NCBI GenBank assembly: GCA_946479285.1
Contig: CAMLFH010000013.1
Coordinates: forward strand, 1 to 64,000
Reading direction: 5' to 3'
DNA: 64,000 nucleotides
Origin: an uncultured Flavobacteriales bacterium
Lineage (GTDB): Bacteria > Bacteroidota > Bacteroidia > Flavobacteriales > Crocinitomicaceae
How positions within the stretch are numbered: the first letter of the stretch is position 1; the number at the start of each line of letters is the position of its first letter. The position numbers and the translations under genes were made by a program. Below, piece by piece: positions 36,012 through 45,086 of this stretch. The notes beneath the pieces are model-generated. The model was not told the origin of the DNA. It did not search any database and saw only the letters and a program-made list of their open reading frames with translations.

Positions 36012-36485
36012 GTGTCAGCATACATCCAAATATTTACAGACGGTTCTGCCAGGGGAAATCCGGGCCCGGGAGGCTACGGAATCATCCTGCGATACAAGCA
36101 ATCCGTCAAAGAAATTTCACAGGGCTACCGATTAACGACGAATAACCGCATGGAATTGCTGGCAGTAGTTTGTGCATTGGAAAGTTTGAAAACCAATACC
36201 ATTCCTGTCAGAGTCTATTCTGACTCCAAATACGTGATCGACGCCATTGAGAAAGGGTGGGTTTATGGCTGGCAGAAAAAAGGATTTGCCAAGAAAAAGA
36301 ACAAAGATCTTTGGCTTCGTTACTTGTCGGTAGCAAAATCTTTTCGAATTGAATTCATTTGGGTAAAGGGCCATAACGGCCATCCGGAAAACGAGCGCTG
36401 TGATATACTGGCCGTAGAAGCTGCGTTAGGAACAAATCTGTTGGTAGACCAATACTTCGAAGAAGTTCAGCGGCACGAAAATTAA
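36012..36485 (+). CDS. rnhA: Ribonuclease HI
   Basis: 157 residues. RNase HI cuts the RNA strand of RNA-DNA hybrids with two magnesium ions. The catalytic carboxylates are all visible: Asp10 in FTDGSARGNPG, Glu48 in NNRMELLA, Asp71 in VYSDSKYV and Asp131 in NERCDILA, with the flexible histidine in KGHNGHPEN. The basic handle region (YGWQKKGFAKKKNKDLW) is present. The GTG start is required, since the first catalytic residue lies only 10 codons in. A -7 box 4 nt upstream implies a leaderless mRNA. The 3' end overlaps the convergent neighbour by 4 bp. Confidence 0.95.
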   Translation: MSAYIQIFTDGSARGNPGPGGYGIILRYKQSVKEISQGYRLTTNNRMELLAVVCALESLKTNTIPVRVYSDSKYVIDAIEKGWVYGWQKKGFAKKKNKDLWLRYLSVAKSFRIEFIWVKGHNGHPENERCDILAVEAALGTNLLVDQYFEEVQRHEN

Positions 36486-37153
36486 CTACCCAGGAAGCAG
36501 GATTTCACAAAAGTATAGACCAGGGGATGCGGAAGTTCCCGCGTGGAACTAATTTGCGGACAAAAACCGCACGCCAGGAAAAACCGGCGATTCTTCAAAC
36601 TGATTATTTCGGGCTCTTCAAACTGATTGTAAGCTTCAATATCCAAATCAGTTTCCATGAGACTTCCAATGAGCTGCGGATATAAACTATAGCGGGTTGC
36701 CGTTAGTTCTTCCGGGTTTCGGGTTTCGTATAAATGAATCAATGCAGAAGAATGCGGAACTACATACACGCGCTCAAAATGATTTCCATCAACCAGGTTA
36801 TCTGAAATCAATTTTTCTCCGTTTGCACTCAAATTATTGCGGTGGATCAACACATCTATCAATGCTTTATAGCCTTCTCCGGTAATGAATACGGGAGCTT
36901 CCTGCTGAAGCAGCAGATCAATCACTCCATTGAGGTAAAATAAATTGAGATATGGGCCGGGAGCAAACCAAAAGCCGTCGTAATTTGACAATTGCTGAGG
37001 TTTCATATTAATTATCTCATTTACCTTAATCCAGTAATAAGACAATTCTACTTCCAGAAAACGACCTGCATGATCCAGCGCCATATTGGTCGCATGATGC
37101 GTATTGAAGGTAAAATTAAAATCTCCAATGATCCCGATCTTCAGTTGCTGCAT
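36482..37153 (-). CDS. CTP-synthase-amidotransferase-like protein lacking the catalytic cysteine
   Basis: 223 residues from the ATG at 37153; 12 upstream codons are in frame but belong to the terminator region of the next gene. The start KIGIIGDFNFTFNTHHATNMALDHA and the block NYDGFWFAPGPYLN match the class I glutamine-amidotransferase domain related to the C-terminal part of CTP synthase. The nucleophile elbow, normally G-x-C-x-G, reads ITGEGYKAL here, so glutamine hydrolysis is unlikely by the usual mechanism. The C terminus has a CGFCPQ motif and ends near a further cysteine. Function unknown. Confidence 0.65.
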   Translation of the reverse strand: MQQLKIGIIGDFNFTFNTHHATNMALDHAGRFLEVELSYYWIKVNEIINMKPQQLSNYDGFWFAPGPYLNLFYLNGVIDLLLQQEAPVFITGEGYKALIDVLIHRNNLSANGEKLISDNLVDGNHFERVYVVPHSSALIHLYETRNPEELTATRYSLYPQLIGSLMETDLDIEAYNQFEEPEIISLKNRRFFLACGFCPQISSTRELPHPLVYTFVKSCFLGS

Positions 37154-37164
37154 ATAGAATAAAC

Positions 37165-37198
37165 TAAAAAGCCATCCGTCAGGTGACAAATGGCTTCT
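37165..37198 (-). terminator. Rho-independent terminator
   Basis: On the minus strand AAGCCAT pairs with ATGGCTT and runs into TTTTAG. It ends the transcript of the lipoprotein gene at 37211. Confidence 0.8.
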
Positions 37199-37210
37199 TT
37201 AAATTATCAA

Positions 37211-37855
37211 TTATCTTCTAAACCAACCCTTAAAAACTGCGTTCGTGATTGGCATTGAAAGCGTTATCATATCATTTGGATCCGGAGTAGTCAAATCCGG
37301 TGTATCCCGATATACGTTACAATTAAAGGTACATGTGAATTTCGAGTAATCTCCGGAACCGTCAGATTCCTGGACAATTCCTGTGAAACCAACTGCCTGA
37401 GGAATAGGTGAAGCTTCATCCGAAGTCCAAATATTTCCTGAACCATCACGATAAACCACTTCAAATCCTGCTGCTGCCAAATCAGAATAAGCCGGAGCTG
37501 TAGTTGACGAGAAGAAGCTGTTAAATGCCGTTAAAGCAGGATCGCTTGAAGCACTTCCGTCAAACTGAATAACGCCCAGTCCTACGCGGATAGAAACCAA
37601 TCCGTTGGCAGATTTCATGTTTGCATAATAAGTAGCTGTTGAAGGTGTGGGTGAAGGCTGAATAAATTTGGTCTTCGTAGCATCCAAATAATAACCGTCA
37701 ACGTTTTCCGTTAATTCTACCTGACTTCCATTGACAGTCCCGATAAAATTCGATTCCAATTCAACCTCTGGTGTCGGTGCCGGAATAATTTCGTGCTTTG
37801 GACAGCCTGCTAAAAATACCGAACCAAACACAAAAAGTGCAATAACTTTTTTCAT
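37211..37855 (-). CDS. Lipoprotein of unknown function
   Basis: 214 residues with the lipobox FGSVFLAGC, then a proline-rich spacer (PAPTPEVELE) and a beta-rich domain (NFIGTVNGSQVEL, YYLDATKTKF, SIRVGLGVIQFDG) ending in VFKGWFRR. The repeat of FIGTVNG/FTGIV and FTCTFNCNVY suggests a small beta-sandwich. No family recognised. Probably exposed on the outer membrane; monocistronic with its own terminator. Confidence 0.75.
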   Translation of the reverse strand: MKKVIALFVFGSVFLAGCPKHEIIPAPTPEVELESNFIGTVNGSQVELTENVDGYYLDATKTKFIQPSPTPSTATYYANMKSANGLVSIRVGLGVIQFDGSASSDPALTAFNSFFSSTTAPAYSDLAAAGFEVVYRDGSGNIWTSDEASPIPQAVGFTGIVQESDGSGDYSKFTCTFNCNVYRDTPDLTTPDPNDMITLSMPITNAVFKGWFRR

Positions 37856-38021
37856 AGATAATGTTTTTCAAACCAATATGTTCTACAGAACACAATTCGA
37901 AAATACAACTTTTTTTGTTACTCCAAAGATATTTCTAAAAATCTCACACATCCGCACTGATTTTGAGATAAATGTCTCCACCGGAACTTAGTGAAAAACT
38001 TTGGCAATACAATCTGGCTGA

Positions 38022-38342
38022 TCAGGCTCTTAACAACTTGCTTTGTTCCGGAAAACAGTAGTATGGAAGGAAAATCGGCTTGTCCGTATCATTCGTTAAA
38101 TCCATGGAGTAAATAATCTCCGTTTCAGAGATCACGATCGTATCCAGGTTTTCGTCGATGTTCAAGTCAATTCCACGTACGCTTAATTCGCAAAGTAATT
38201 GGTTGAATGCACTCATACTTACAAAAATCTGGCTGTCATATGCATTTCCGTTTTCATAAATACAGCAATCCAGCTGAACTTCCGTGGATGAATTCTCGAA
38301 TTGGATGCGGTTTAATAGGATGCTGTCGAATATTGTTTTCAT
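38022..38342 (-). CDS. Small acidic protein of unknown function
   Basis: 106 residues, no signal peptide. Beta strands (VQLDCCIYENG, QIFVSMSAFNQLLCELSVRG) alternate with a helix, and the protein is acidic with four cysteines. No family recognised. It stands alone between a lipoprotein gene and the divergent M24 peptidase gene. Confidence 0.6.
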   Translation of the reverse strand: MKTIFDSILLNRIQFENSSTEVQLDCCIYENGNAYDSQIFVSMSAFNQLLCELSVRGIDLNIDENLDTIVISETEIIYSMDLTNDTDKPIFLPYYCFPEQSKLLRA

Positions 38343-38589
38343 ACTGTTTGACTTTGATGATACAAATTTGCACCCAGTAGTTCGTAATGTACTTACGATC
38401 TACTCCACAGAATGAAAAAAAATGAAAATTGAAATGGAGAATTGAAAAGTACGGATTTAGTACCATTTTAATTAGCAATATTAAAAGAATCAATTATAAA
38501 GAGGAGTAATTTCTGGTTTGATAATTTATAATTGATCATTCTTTTTTTACCTTCTTTTTAGTAATTTCACCCGACTTATAGACAGAACG

Positions 38590-39882
38590 ATGAAATATTT
38601 CCAAATAGACAAAACACTCTTTATAGAAAACCGGAAGAAATTTACGGCAAAAATGGCAAAAAATGCCCTGGCTGTTTTCAATTCCAATGATATTTACCCG
38701 GTAAGTGCCGACGGAACGTTGCCTTTTACGCAGCACCGCGATATTTTTTACCTGTCGGGAGTAGACCAGGAAGAAAGCATTTTGGTTTTATTTCCGAACG
38801 CAAGTAACGAAGCACACCGTGAAGTCCTTTTCTTAAAGGAAACCAATGAGCACATTGCTGTTTGGGAAGGTGCAAAACTGAATAAGGATCAGGCATTTGA
38901 AACAGCAGGTATCAAAACCGTCTACTGGCTGCAGCAATTTCCAACGATCTTCAAACAACTCATGGCTGAGGCAGAAGGCATTTATCTGAACACCAATGAA
39001 CACCTGCGTGCAGATACAACTGTTCAAACCCGTGAAGACCGCTTCATTATCCAGGTAAAGCAAGATTATCCTGCACACCAGGTTCACAAAAGCGCTCCGA
39101 TCATGCACCAGATTCGTTCCGTAAAAGAAAAAATCGAATTGGATTTAATGCAAACGGCTTGCGATATCACTGAAAAAGGATTCCGCCGGATTTTGGGCTT
39201 TGTGAAACCAGGAGTTTGGGAATACGAGATCGAAGCAGAATTTTCCCATGAATTCCTGCGTAACCGTTCCAAAGGTTGGGCTTACACTCCGATCGTTGCT
39301 TCCGGAGCAAATGCCTGCGTACTTCATTACATCGAAAACAATATGCAGTGTGCGGACGGAGATGTTATTTTACTGGACGTTGGTGCGGAATACGCCAACT
39401 ATTCTTCAGACATGTCGCGAAGCATTCCTGTGAACGGACGCTTTACTCCAAGACAAAAAGAAGTTTACAATGCAGTTCTGCGAGTTAAAACGGCAGCTGA
39501 AAAAATGCTGATCCCGGGAACCATGCTGGCAGAATACCAGAAGGAAGTCGGTCGATTAATGGAATCCGAATTAGTGGGATTGAAATTAATTGATCAGACA
39601 GACATCAAAAACCAGGACCCGAACTGGCCGGCATATAAAAAATACTTTATGCACGGAACTTCGCATTACCTTGGACTGGACACTCATGACGTTGGTTTGT
39701 GGAACGTTCCGATCGAGGCAAACATGGTATTTACCTGTGAACCGGGAATTTACATTCCGGAAGAAAATCTGGGAATTCGTATCGAAGATAACTTAGTAGT
39801 TCAGGCTTCCGGCTTACCTTTCAATCTGATGAGAAATATTCCGATTGAAGCAGATGAAATAGAAACATTGATGAATCAATAA
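38590..39882 (+). CDS. pepP: Xaa-Pro aminopeptidase (M24B)
   Basis: 430 residues. An N-terminal aminopeptidase P domain (AMP_N; about 1-150, with QHRDIFYLSGVDQEESILVLFP) is followed by the pita-bread M24 catalytic domain. The five metal ligands are in place: Asp in LLDVGAEYANY, Asp in SSDMSRSIP, His in GTSHYLGLDTHDVG, Glu in FTCEPGIYI and Glu in IRIEDNLVV. The enzyme removes an N-terminal residue preceding proline in the cytoplasm. Length is normal for the long form. Confidence 0.92.
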   Translation: MKYFQIDKTLFIENRKKFTAKMAKNALAVFNSNDIYPVSADGTLPFTQHRDIFYLSGVDQEESILVLFPNASNEAHREVLFLKETNEHIAVWEGAKLNKDQAFETAGIKTVYWLQQFPTIFKQLMAEAEGIYLNTNEHLRADTTVQTREDRFIIQVKQDYPAHQVHKSAPIMHQIRSVKEKIELDLMQTACDITEKGFRRILGFVKPGVWEYEIEAEFSHEFLRNRSKGWAYTPIVASGANACVLHYIENNMQCADGDVILLDVGAEYANYSSDMSRSIPVNGRFTPRQKEVYNAVLRVKTAAEKMLIPGTMLAEYQKEVGRLMESELVGLKLIDQTDIKNQDPNWPAYKKYFMHGTSHYLGLDTHDVGLWNVPIEANMVFTCEPGIYIPEENLGIRIEDNLVVQASGLPFNLMRNIPIEADEIETLMNQ

Positions 39883-40000
39883 GTAGTACAGACCAAGTTG
39901 TTCAAAAGTTCCAATGAGTTAAAAGGGTTCAAATTTTATTGAACGATTTAACCTTTTGAACATTGAACCAACTAGGAAACTACCATTTGAAGACAAAAAT

Positions 40001-40768
40001 ATGAATAAATCTATGGTTGAAAATTTATTGAATTACAGGATTTCCGGAAATGGGAGTCCTGTTGTTTTTTTACATGGATTCATGGAAGATCTCAGCATGT
40101 GGGACGAATTGATCATGCATCTTCCGGTGAAGGCAATTTGTATTGATCTGACCGGCCATGGCAAAAGTCCGATCGATTTTGATGCAACTCCGTCTATTTT
40201 GTCCATGGCAAAAGAAGCAGAAAAAATCATTCTTCATGAAAAGGTGAAAAATCCGATCATTATCGGGCATTCCATGGGTGGATACGTTGGTTTGGAGTTG
40301 ATGAAACTCATTCCCGGGCTGGAGCATTTAATCCTCTTCCATTCACATCCATGGAGTGATTCGGAAGATAAGAAAAGAGACCGCGAGCGAGTTGCCAATA
40401 TGGTGCTCACCAAGGCTCCTGTTTTCATTCGGGAGGCAATTCCGAACCTTTTTTACGATCCTTCAAACATGCAGGATGCCATTTCCCATTACATTCAACT
40501 TGCAGAACAAATGGAACCCAAAGCTATTGCATGGGCAGCATTAGCGATGAAAAACCGTTTTGACCTGGCTTATCTGATGGAGAAAAGTCCGGAGAAATAT
40601 ACTGTTATCAGTGGTCAGAATGACAAGTTGGTGAATGTTGGTTTGCTGGATTCGTTTTGCAAGCAGCATAAAATATCGAGCATTGTTTTTCCGAATGCAG
40701 CGCATATGTCGCACGAAGAGAACCGGGAAGAAGTGATTCAACTGCTAAGGACTATTTTTAATGTTTAA
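40001..40768 (+). CDS. Alpha/beta hydrolase
   Basis: 255 residues from the ATG at 40001; a TTG at 39956 would add 15 polar residues not usual in the family. The oxyanion strand VVFLHGFMEDLSMW, the nucleophile elbow GHSMGG and the terminal histidine in NAAHMSHEE complete the catalytic triad with an acidic residue in SGQNDKLVN. Likely a small-molecule esterase or lipase-like enzyme of the cytoplasm; substrate unknown. Gap 40769-41014 downstream contains nothing recognised. Confidence 0.85.
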   Translation: MNKSMVENLLNYRISGNGSPVVFLHGFMEDLSMWDELIMHLPVKAICIDLTGHGKSPIDFDATPSILSMAKEAEKIILHEKVKNPIIIGHSMGGYVGLELMKLIPGLEHLILFHSHPWSDSEDKKRDRERVANMVLTKAPVFIREAIPNLFYDPSNMQDAISHYIQLAEQMEPKAIAWAALAMKNRFDLAYLMEKSPEKYTVISGQNDKLVNVGLLDSFCKQHKISSIVFPNAAHMSHEENREEVIQLLRTIFNV

Positions 40769-41014
40769 CCAACACCTGGATGGATGGAAGTTAAACTCTC
40801 TGCGTTCCAAATTTCGGCCAACTATTCTTTCTTTTCTTTGAGACCCGGAAAGATGTTCTGCAAAAAATAAATAATTTTAACGGTACTAACTTTTGATTAT
40901 ACTAGTACACTGTTTATTTTAACAGTTGAAAACGGAATGTATTCTGTGTAAAAACGGATAGCCAGTTTATTAGAACTCGTAAATTGACGGTAAGAACAAG
41001 TAACAAACTACATT

Positions 41015-41800
41015 ATGGAACCGAAAAGACTTCGTGCTTTAGTCGTTGATGACGAAGAATATGCACGCAAAAATTTAATTATGATGCTGGACGATTTCTG
41101 TCCGGAAATTGAAGTAATCGGTGAAGCTTCCGGTAAAGAACAGGCCAAAGCGCTTATTACTGCCAGCAAGCCGGATGTGGTTTTTCTCGACATAAGAATG
41201 CCAAGCGGTGCAGAAGGATTCGAATTATTGGAAGAAGTAGAGGAAAAAAATTTCCTGATCGTTTTTGTAACTGCATTTAAGGATTATGCCATTCGCGCCT
41301 TTAATGCAAGTGCTGTTTACTACTTGTTGAAACCAATCGATATTGATGATTTAAGAACAGCTGCAGAAAAACTGGTTGAAGCAAATAGTGTTTTCGGGCA
41401 GGATCCTGAAAATTATGTTACTTACTTCCGAAGTTTGCGCAATCTTTCTGACCAATTGCTTCGCAACAAGCCCAATAACCGCATTGCGATCAGCCACACA
41501 AAAGGATTGAAAATTGTGGAGGATAATACGATCTCTCATTTGGAAGCGAGTGGAAACTGTACTACCATCTATTTCAATGACGCAACCCGTTATTTGGATA
41601 CCCGGACATTAAAGATCTACGAAAATATATTGAACCCTGCCAAATTTTTCAGAGTTCACAAATCTCACATCATTAACCTCAACAACCTTGCTGAATACGT
41701 GAATGAAGACGGTCATTTTGCCGTACTGAAAAACGGATTACGGATTCCTGTTGCCAGAAACCGCGTAACTGATTTTGTAAAAATGTTGAAAGAAGGATGA
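41015..41800 (+). CDS. LytTR-family response regulator
   Basis: 261 residues. A receiver domain (about 6-125) has the acidic pocket VVDDEE, phosphoacceptor Asp in DVVFLDIRMP and Lys in YYLLKPID. A LytTR DNA-binding domain fills the C terminus (RIAISHTKGLKIVEDNTISHLEASGNCTTI, FFRVHKSHIINLNNL). The stop overlaps the start of the sensor kinase gene (ATGA), so the two form a cognate pair. It should regulate genes in response to the signal sensed in the periplasm; targets not visible. Confidence 0.93.
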   Translation: MEPKRLRALVVDDEEYARKNLIMMLDDFCPEIEVIGEASGKEQAKALITASKPDVVFLDIRMPSGAEGFELLEEVEEKNFLIVFVTAFKDYAIRAFNASAVYYLLKPIDIDDLRTAAEKLVEANSVFGQDPENYVTYFRSLRNLSDQLLRNKPNNRIAISHTKGLKIVEDNTISHLEASGNCTTIYFNDATRYLDTRTLKIYENILNPAKFFRVHKSHIINLNNLAEYVNEDGHFAVLKNGLRIPVARNRVTDFVKMLKEG

Positions 41801-44712
41801 GGATATTCATAGTAATAGTCCTTCTGGCCGTTTCTGTTCCCGGAATGGCCCAGGACTATTCTTTCATTACTTATTCCAACGGACAAGGTTTACCTCAGTC
41901 ACAGGTGCAATGCATCACCCAGGATGACGATGGCTATCTGTGGGTTGGAACCCTGGGTGGTTTAGCCAAATTCAACGGGAAAAACTTTACAACCTTTCCA
42001 CTGGAACAAGGCTTGTTCAACAACCGAATTTCCTGCCTTCAATTTATCCAAAAGTCCATTTGGGTTGGTCATGAAGGCGGAATCACGCAAATCACCAATA
42101 ATCAAGCACAGACTTTTTCACTAGGAGACAATAATCGAACGGTAATCGTTACGGATTTTATCTCTTACCAGGGAAAAGTCATTGTTTCTACGGAAGGCAG
42201 CGGTTTGTTTATCATCTCGAACGGACATATTTCAAAAGTTACGCTTAAAAATCCGGATGCATCTACCTGCAGAGATCTCGAATTAATCAACGGAAAATTA
42301 TTTATCGGTACCCGCGACGGATTGTATTTCACCAAAGACCTGGTCAATTTCAGTCGTGTGGAAGCATTCAAAGACCGCCGCATCTCCGGAATTGCCCTAA
42401 CAAAAGATCACGTTTTCATCTCCACTTCATTTGAAGGGTTATTCCGATCAGATTTTGACTTTAAAAAATTCGACTCTATCCCGGTTCAATCGAAGGATTT
42501 GTATATCGGGGCATTGAACAGCGATCGCTCCAACCAGCTTTGGCTTTCTTCACCGGAAGGAATTATCAGGCTGAATTCCCAGATGAAACAGCTTAATTTA
42601 AATGAAGCGAACGGATTGCCGATTAAAACGATCAATTGTTCTTTCCAGGATAAGGAAGGAAACATTTGGTTTGGAAGCGACGGAAAAGGATTGATCCGGT
42701 TTGCCAATCAGAACCTGCAAATCTATTCCACAAAAACAGGAATGCCTTCAGACCTGATCCTTTCTGGTGCGAAACTGAAAAACGGTACTTACCTGTTCGG
42801 CTCCTACGATAAAGGTGCATTCAAAATGAAGCTGGACGGTACCTGCGAACAAATTCCTATTCCGGCTACCACTATTTGGGACATTGAATATTTTGAAGGA
42901 TTGGCTTGGTTCGCAACAGATGTTGGGATCTTCAGCTGGGATTTTATATCCGAGCCCAAAAGTTATCTTTCCCCCAATTTCTCAAAGACATTCCGGGTTT
43001 TAAAACCCTTTAAGGGCAGATTGATTGTTGCCGGAGAAGAAAGTATCGGTTATATTGAAAACAACACGCTGCACTATTACCCCTACTTCAAGTTCAATCT
43101 CAATAAAGACGGGAATATTCGGGACATTGCTCCCTCTTATTCAAACATCCTGGTAGCAACATCCAAAGGATTGTATGAACTTGATCTTGTAAAAAGAACA
43201 CAGAAACTGCTCAAAAAATTCAAAGCAAGTATTTCTTCCATAGAAACAGATTTTGAAAACCGGATCTGGATAGGAACTGAAAACGGACTGGTTATTTTTG
43301 ACGGAATCAATTATGCGCCCGTTTCCTACAGTTCCAAAAGCGGGGCACGCTTCATCAATTTTATACAGCGGGTAGAAAAGCACATTTTCGTAGGGACAAA
43401 TGATGGTTTATATGTTTTTGAGAATCGGGAAAACTCGCAAATATTAGTCAAGCATATCGGAACCAATAACGGGTTGATTAACCTGGAATCGAATATTAAT
43501 TCTTCCCTTTATGAAGGCGGGAATTTTTGGTTCGGCACCACTGACGGACTTGCAAAACTTCATTTCGGGCTGGAAGAAGGATTCTCTGATTTTTCTCCCA
43601 AGTTGAGCATAGCGCGCGTTTTGGTCAATTACCGCGAAATCAATCCTTCGGAAATTTACAACGGATTGAAACTGAACTATTCGAAGAACAACCTGATTAT
43701 TGACCTGGACGGAATTTCGATGGAAGATCCCGAATCGGTTACTTTTCAATATTGGCTGGAAGGTGAATCCGATAAATGGTCCCCGCCTACTTTAAACCCA
43801 ACAATCATTCTTTCCAACCTGGACGCGGGAGATTACACCCTGCACATTCGTGCTATTTCCGGAACTAAGAAAATCTCGGAGATCAGTTCATTTGCAATTA
43901 CGATCACGCCTCCTTTCTGGAGAACCTGGTGGTTCTATATCCTTGTATTTGCAGCCATTGCACTTGGAATACGTTATTATTTCAGATTACAGATCAAGCG
44001 CGAAAGAGAACGCAACTACAAAGTCAATTTAGAGAATAAATCACGTTTGCTTGCCTTAGAGCAGCAATCTCTGAATGCAAGTATGAACCGCCATTTTATT
44101 TTCAACTCACTCAACTCTATTCAATACTTCATTAACACACAGGACCGTGTATCTGCAAACAGGTATTTAACCAGTTTTGCAAAACTGATCCGCAAGAACC
44201 TCGACAGCGCTTCCGAAGGAGATAATGTAGTAACCCTGCATCAGGAACTCGAGCGGCTGGAATTGTACCTTTCACTGGAAGCCATGCGATTTAAAGACCG
44301 GTTCACTTATCGAATTGACAACCAGGACATTGATCTTGAGCAAGTAAACGTTCCGGCAATGCTTCTCCAACCATTTGTGGAAAACAGTATTATTCATGGA
44401 ATTCTTCCGGATGAAACCAAAAAAGGAGAAATTGTGGTGACCATAAAAGCACTTGGTGATCAATTGGAAATCTGCATGGATGATAATGGAATCGGGATTG
44501 ACTACAGTTTGAATAAAAAGGCCCGTTTTAAAGGCGATCACAAGTCGCAGGGAATGGAAATCACTTCCAAAAGAATAGACCTGATCCGACAAATGTGGAA
44601 CCAAGATTACGAGCTGATTGGTCCCTTTCAAATGACGAATCCTGACCGTTCAATCAAAGGAACGAGGGTTTTAATCAAAATTCCTTATGAAAATTTGGAA
44701 ATGAATGATTAA
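41797..44712 (+). CDS. Propeller-sensor histidine kinase (LytS/YehU-type)
   Basis: 971 residues. A signal peptide ending at GMAQ leads to about 600 residues of two-component regulator propeller repeats (YLWVGTLGGLAKFNG, IWFGSDGKGLIRF, RIWIGTENGLVIFDG), a Y_Y_Y domain (about 640-700), one transmembrane helix near WWFYILVFAAIALGI, and a cytoplasmic His_kinase domain in which His766 lies in MNRHFIFNSLNSIQYF. ATP-binding marks ENSIIHGIL and DDNGIGID follow. The large periplasmic propeller resembles those of polysaccharide-sensing systems but no transport genes lie next to it. Cognate regulator is the gene just upstream. Confidence 0.93.
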   Translation: MRIFIVIVLLAVSVPGMAQDYSFITYSNGQGLPQSQVQCITQDDDGYLWVGTLGGLAKFNGKNFTTFPLEQGLFNNRISCLQFIQKSIWVGHEGGITQITNNQAQTFSLGDNNRTVIVTDFISYQGKVIVSTEGSGLFIISNGHISKVTLKNPDASTCRDLELINGKLFIGTRDGLYFTKDLVNFSRVEAFKDRRISGIALTKDHVFISTSFEGLFRSDFDFKKFDSIPVQSKDLYIGALNSDRSNQLWLSSPEGIIRLNSQMKQLNLNEANGLPIKTINCSFQDKEGNIWFGSDGKGLIRFANQNLQIYSTKTGMPSDLILSGAKLKNGTYLFGSYDKGAFKMKLDGTCEQIPIPATTIWDIEYFEGLAWFATDVGIFSWDFISEPKSYLSPNFSKTFRVLKPFKGRLIVAGEESIGYIENNTLHYYPYFKFNLNKDGNIRDIAPSYSNILVATSKGLYELDLVKRTQKLLKKFKASISSIETDFENRIWIGTENGLVIFDGINYAPVSYSSKSGARFINFIQRVEKHIFVGTNDGLYVFENRENSQILVKHIGTNNGLINLESNINSSLYEGGNFWFGTTDGLAKLHFGLEEGFSDFSPKLSIARVLVNYREINPSEIYNGLKLNYSKNNLIIDLDGISMEDPESVTFQYWLEGESDKWSPPTLNPTIILSNLDAGDYTLHIRAISGTKKISEISSFAITITPPFWRTWWFYILVFAAIALGIRYYFRLQIKRERERNYKVNLENKSRLLALEQQSLNASMNRHFIFNSLNSIQYFINTQDRVSANRYLTSFAKLIRKNLDSASEGDNVVTLHQELERLELYLSLEAMRFKDRFTYRIDNQDIDLEQVNVPAMLLQPFVENSIIHGILPDETKKGEIVVTIKALGDQLEICMDDNGIGIDYSLNKKARFKGDHKSQGMEITSKRIDLIRQMWNQDYELIGPFQMTNPDRSIKGTRVLIKIPYENLEMND

Positions 44713-44718
44713 ATAGTT

Positions 44719-44726
44719 TATATTTG
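44719..44726 (+). promoter_or_regulatory. TAnnTTTG -7 box for the small lipoprotein gene
   Basis: TATATTTG ends 6 nt before an ATG at 44733 and 21 nt before the preferred ATG at 44748. Confidence 0.45.
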
Positions 44727-44747
44727 TTCAGTATGCGTTTTTACGAT

Positions 44748-45032
44748 ATGAAAAAGATAACACTTATAGCATTATTATTAGTCGTGTTCACAGCTTGTGA
44801 GAAAGCTGACATTCGCCCTAGAACTCACGGATGTATGGAGCCAACGACAACGGAAGAACTAAAAAATCTTACCAATGAAACTCCTGGGTCCACCAATGAC
44901 GGATCAGGAAATGCAAACGCTATAGGAGGCGGTGGTGGTACTACTACCGGCAATCCAACGGTTGATCCGGATCCAAACGGAGGAGAGATCACCGATCCAT
45001 TAAGAAAGAAAGATCAGAAAGACAATAAATAA
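44748..45032 (+). CDS. Small low-complexity lipoprotein
   Basis: 94 residues from the ATG at 44748, which opens a compact lipoprotein signal ending LLLVVFTAC; an in-frame ATG at 44733 would put five residues in front. The mature part is low-complexity: Thr/Asn/Gly-rich with a GGGGG run and PDPDPNGGE, ending in charged residues. No family or enzymatic motif. A strong terminator follows the stop at once. Confidence 0.65.
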   Translation: MKKITLIALLLVVFTACEKADIRPRTHGCMEPTTTEELKNLTNETPGSTNDGSGNANAIGGGGGTTTGNPTVDPDPNGGEITDPLRKKDQKDNK

Positions 45033-45066
45033 AAAATCCCGGTTCAATGAATCGGGATTTTTTTTG
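45032..45066. terminator. Bidirectional terminator between convergent genes
   Basis: AAATCCCG at 45034-45041 pairs with CGGGATTT at 45053-45060, with A run before and T run after. It can end both the lipoprotein transcript and the thiL transcript coming from the other side. Confidence 0.9.
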
Positions 45067-45086
45067 TGCTATAAATTGGCAATCTC

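Noticed and set aside
36482..37153. Selenoprotein reading of the CTP-synthase-like gene
   Set aside because: Some relatives are annotated as selenoproteins, but the frame here has no internal TGA and a normal stop.
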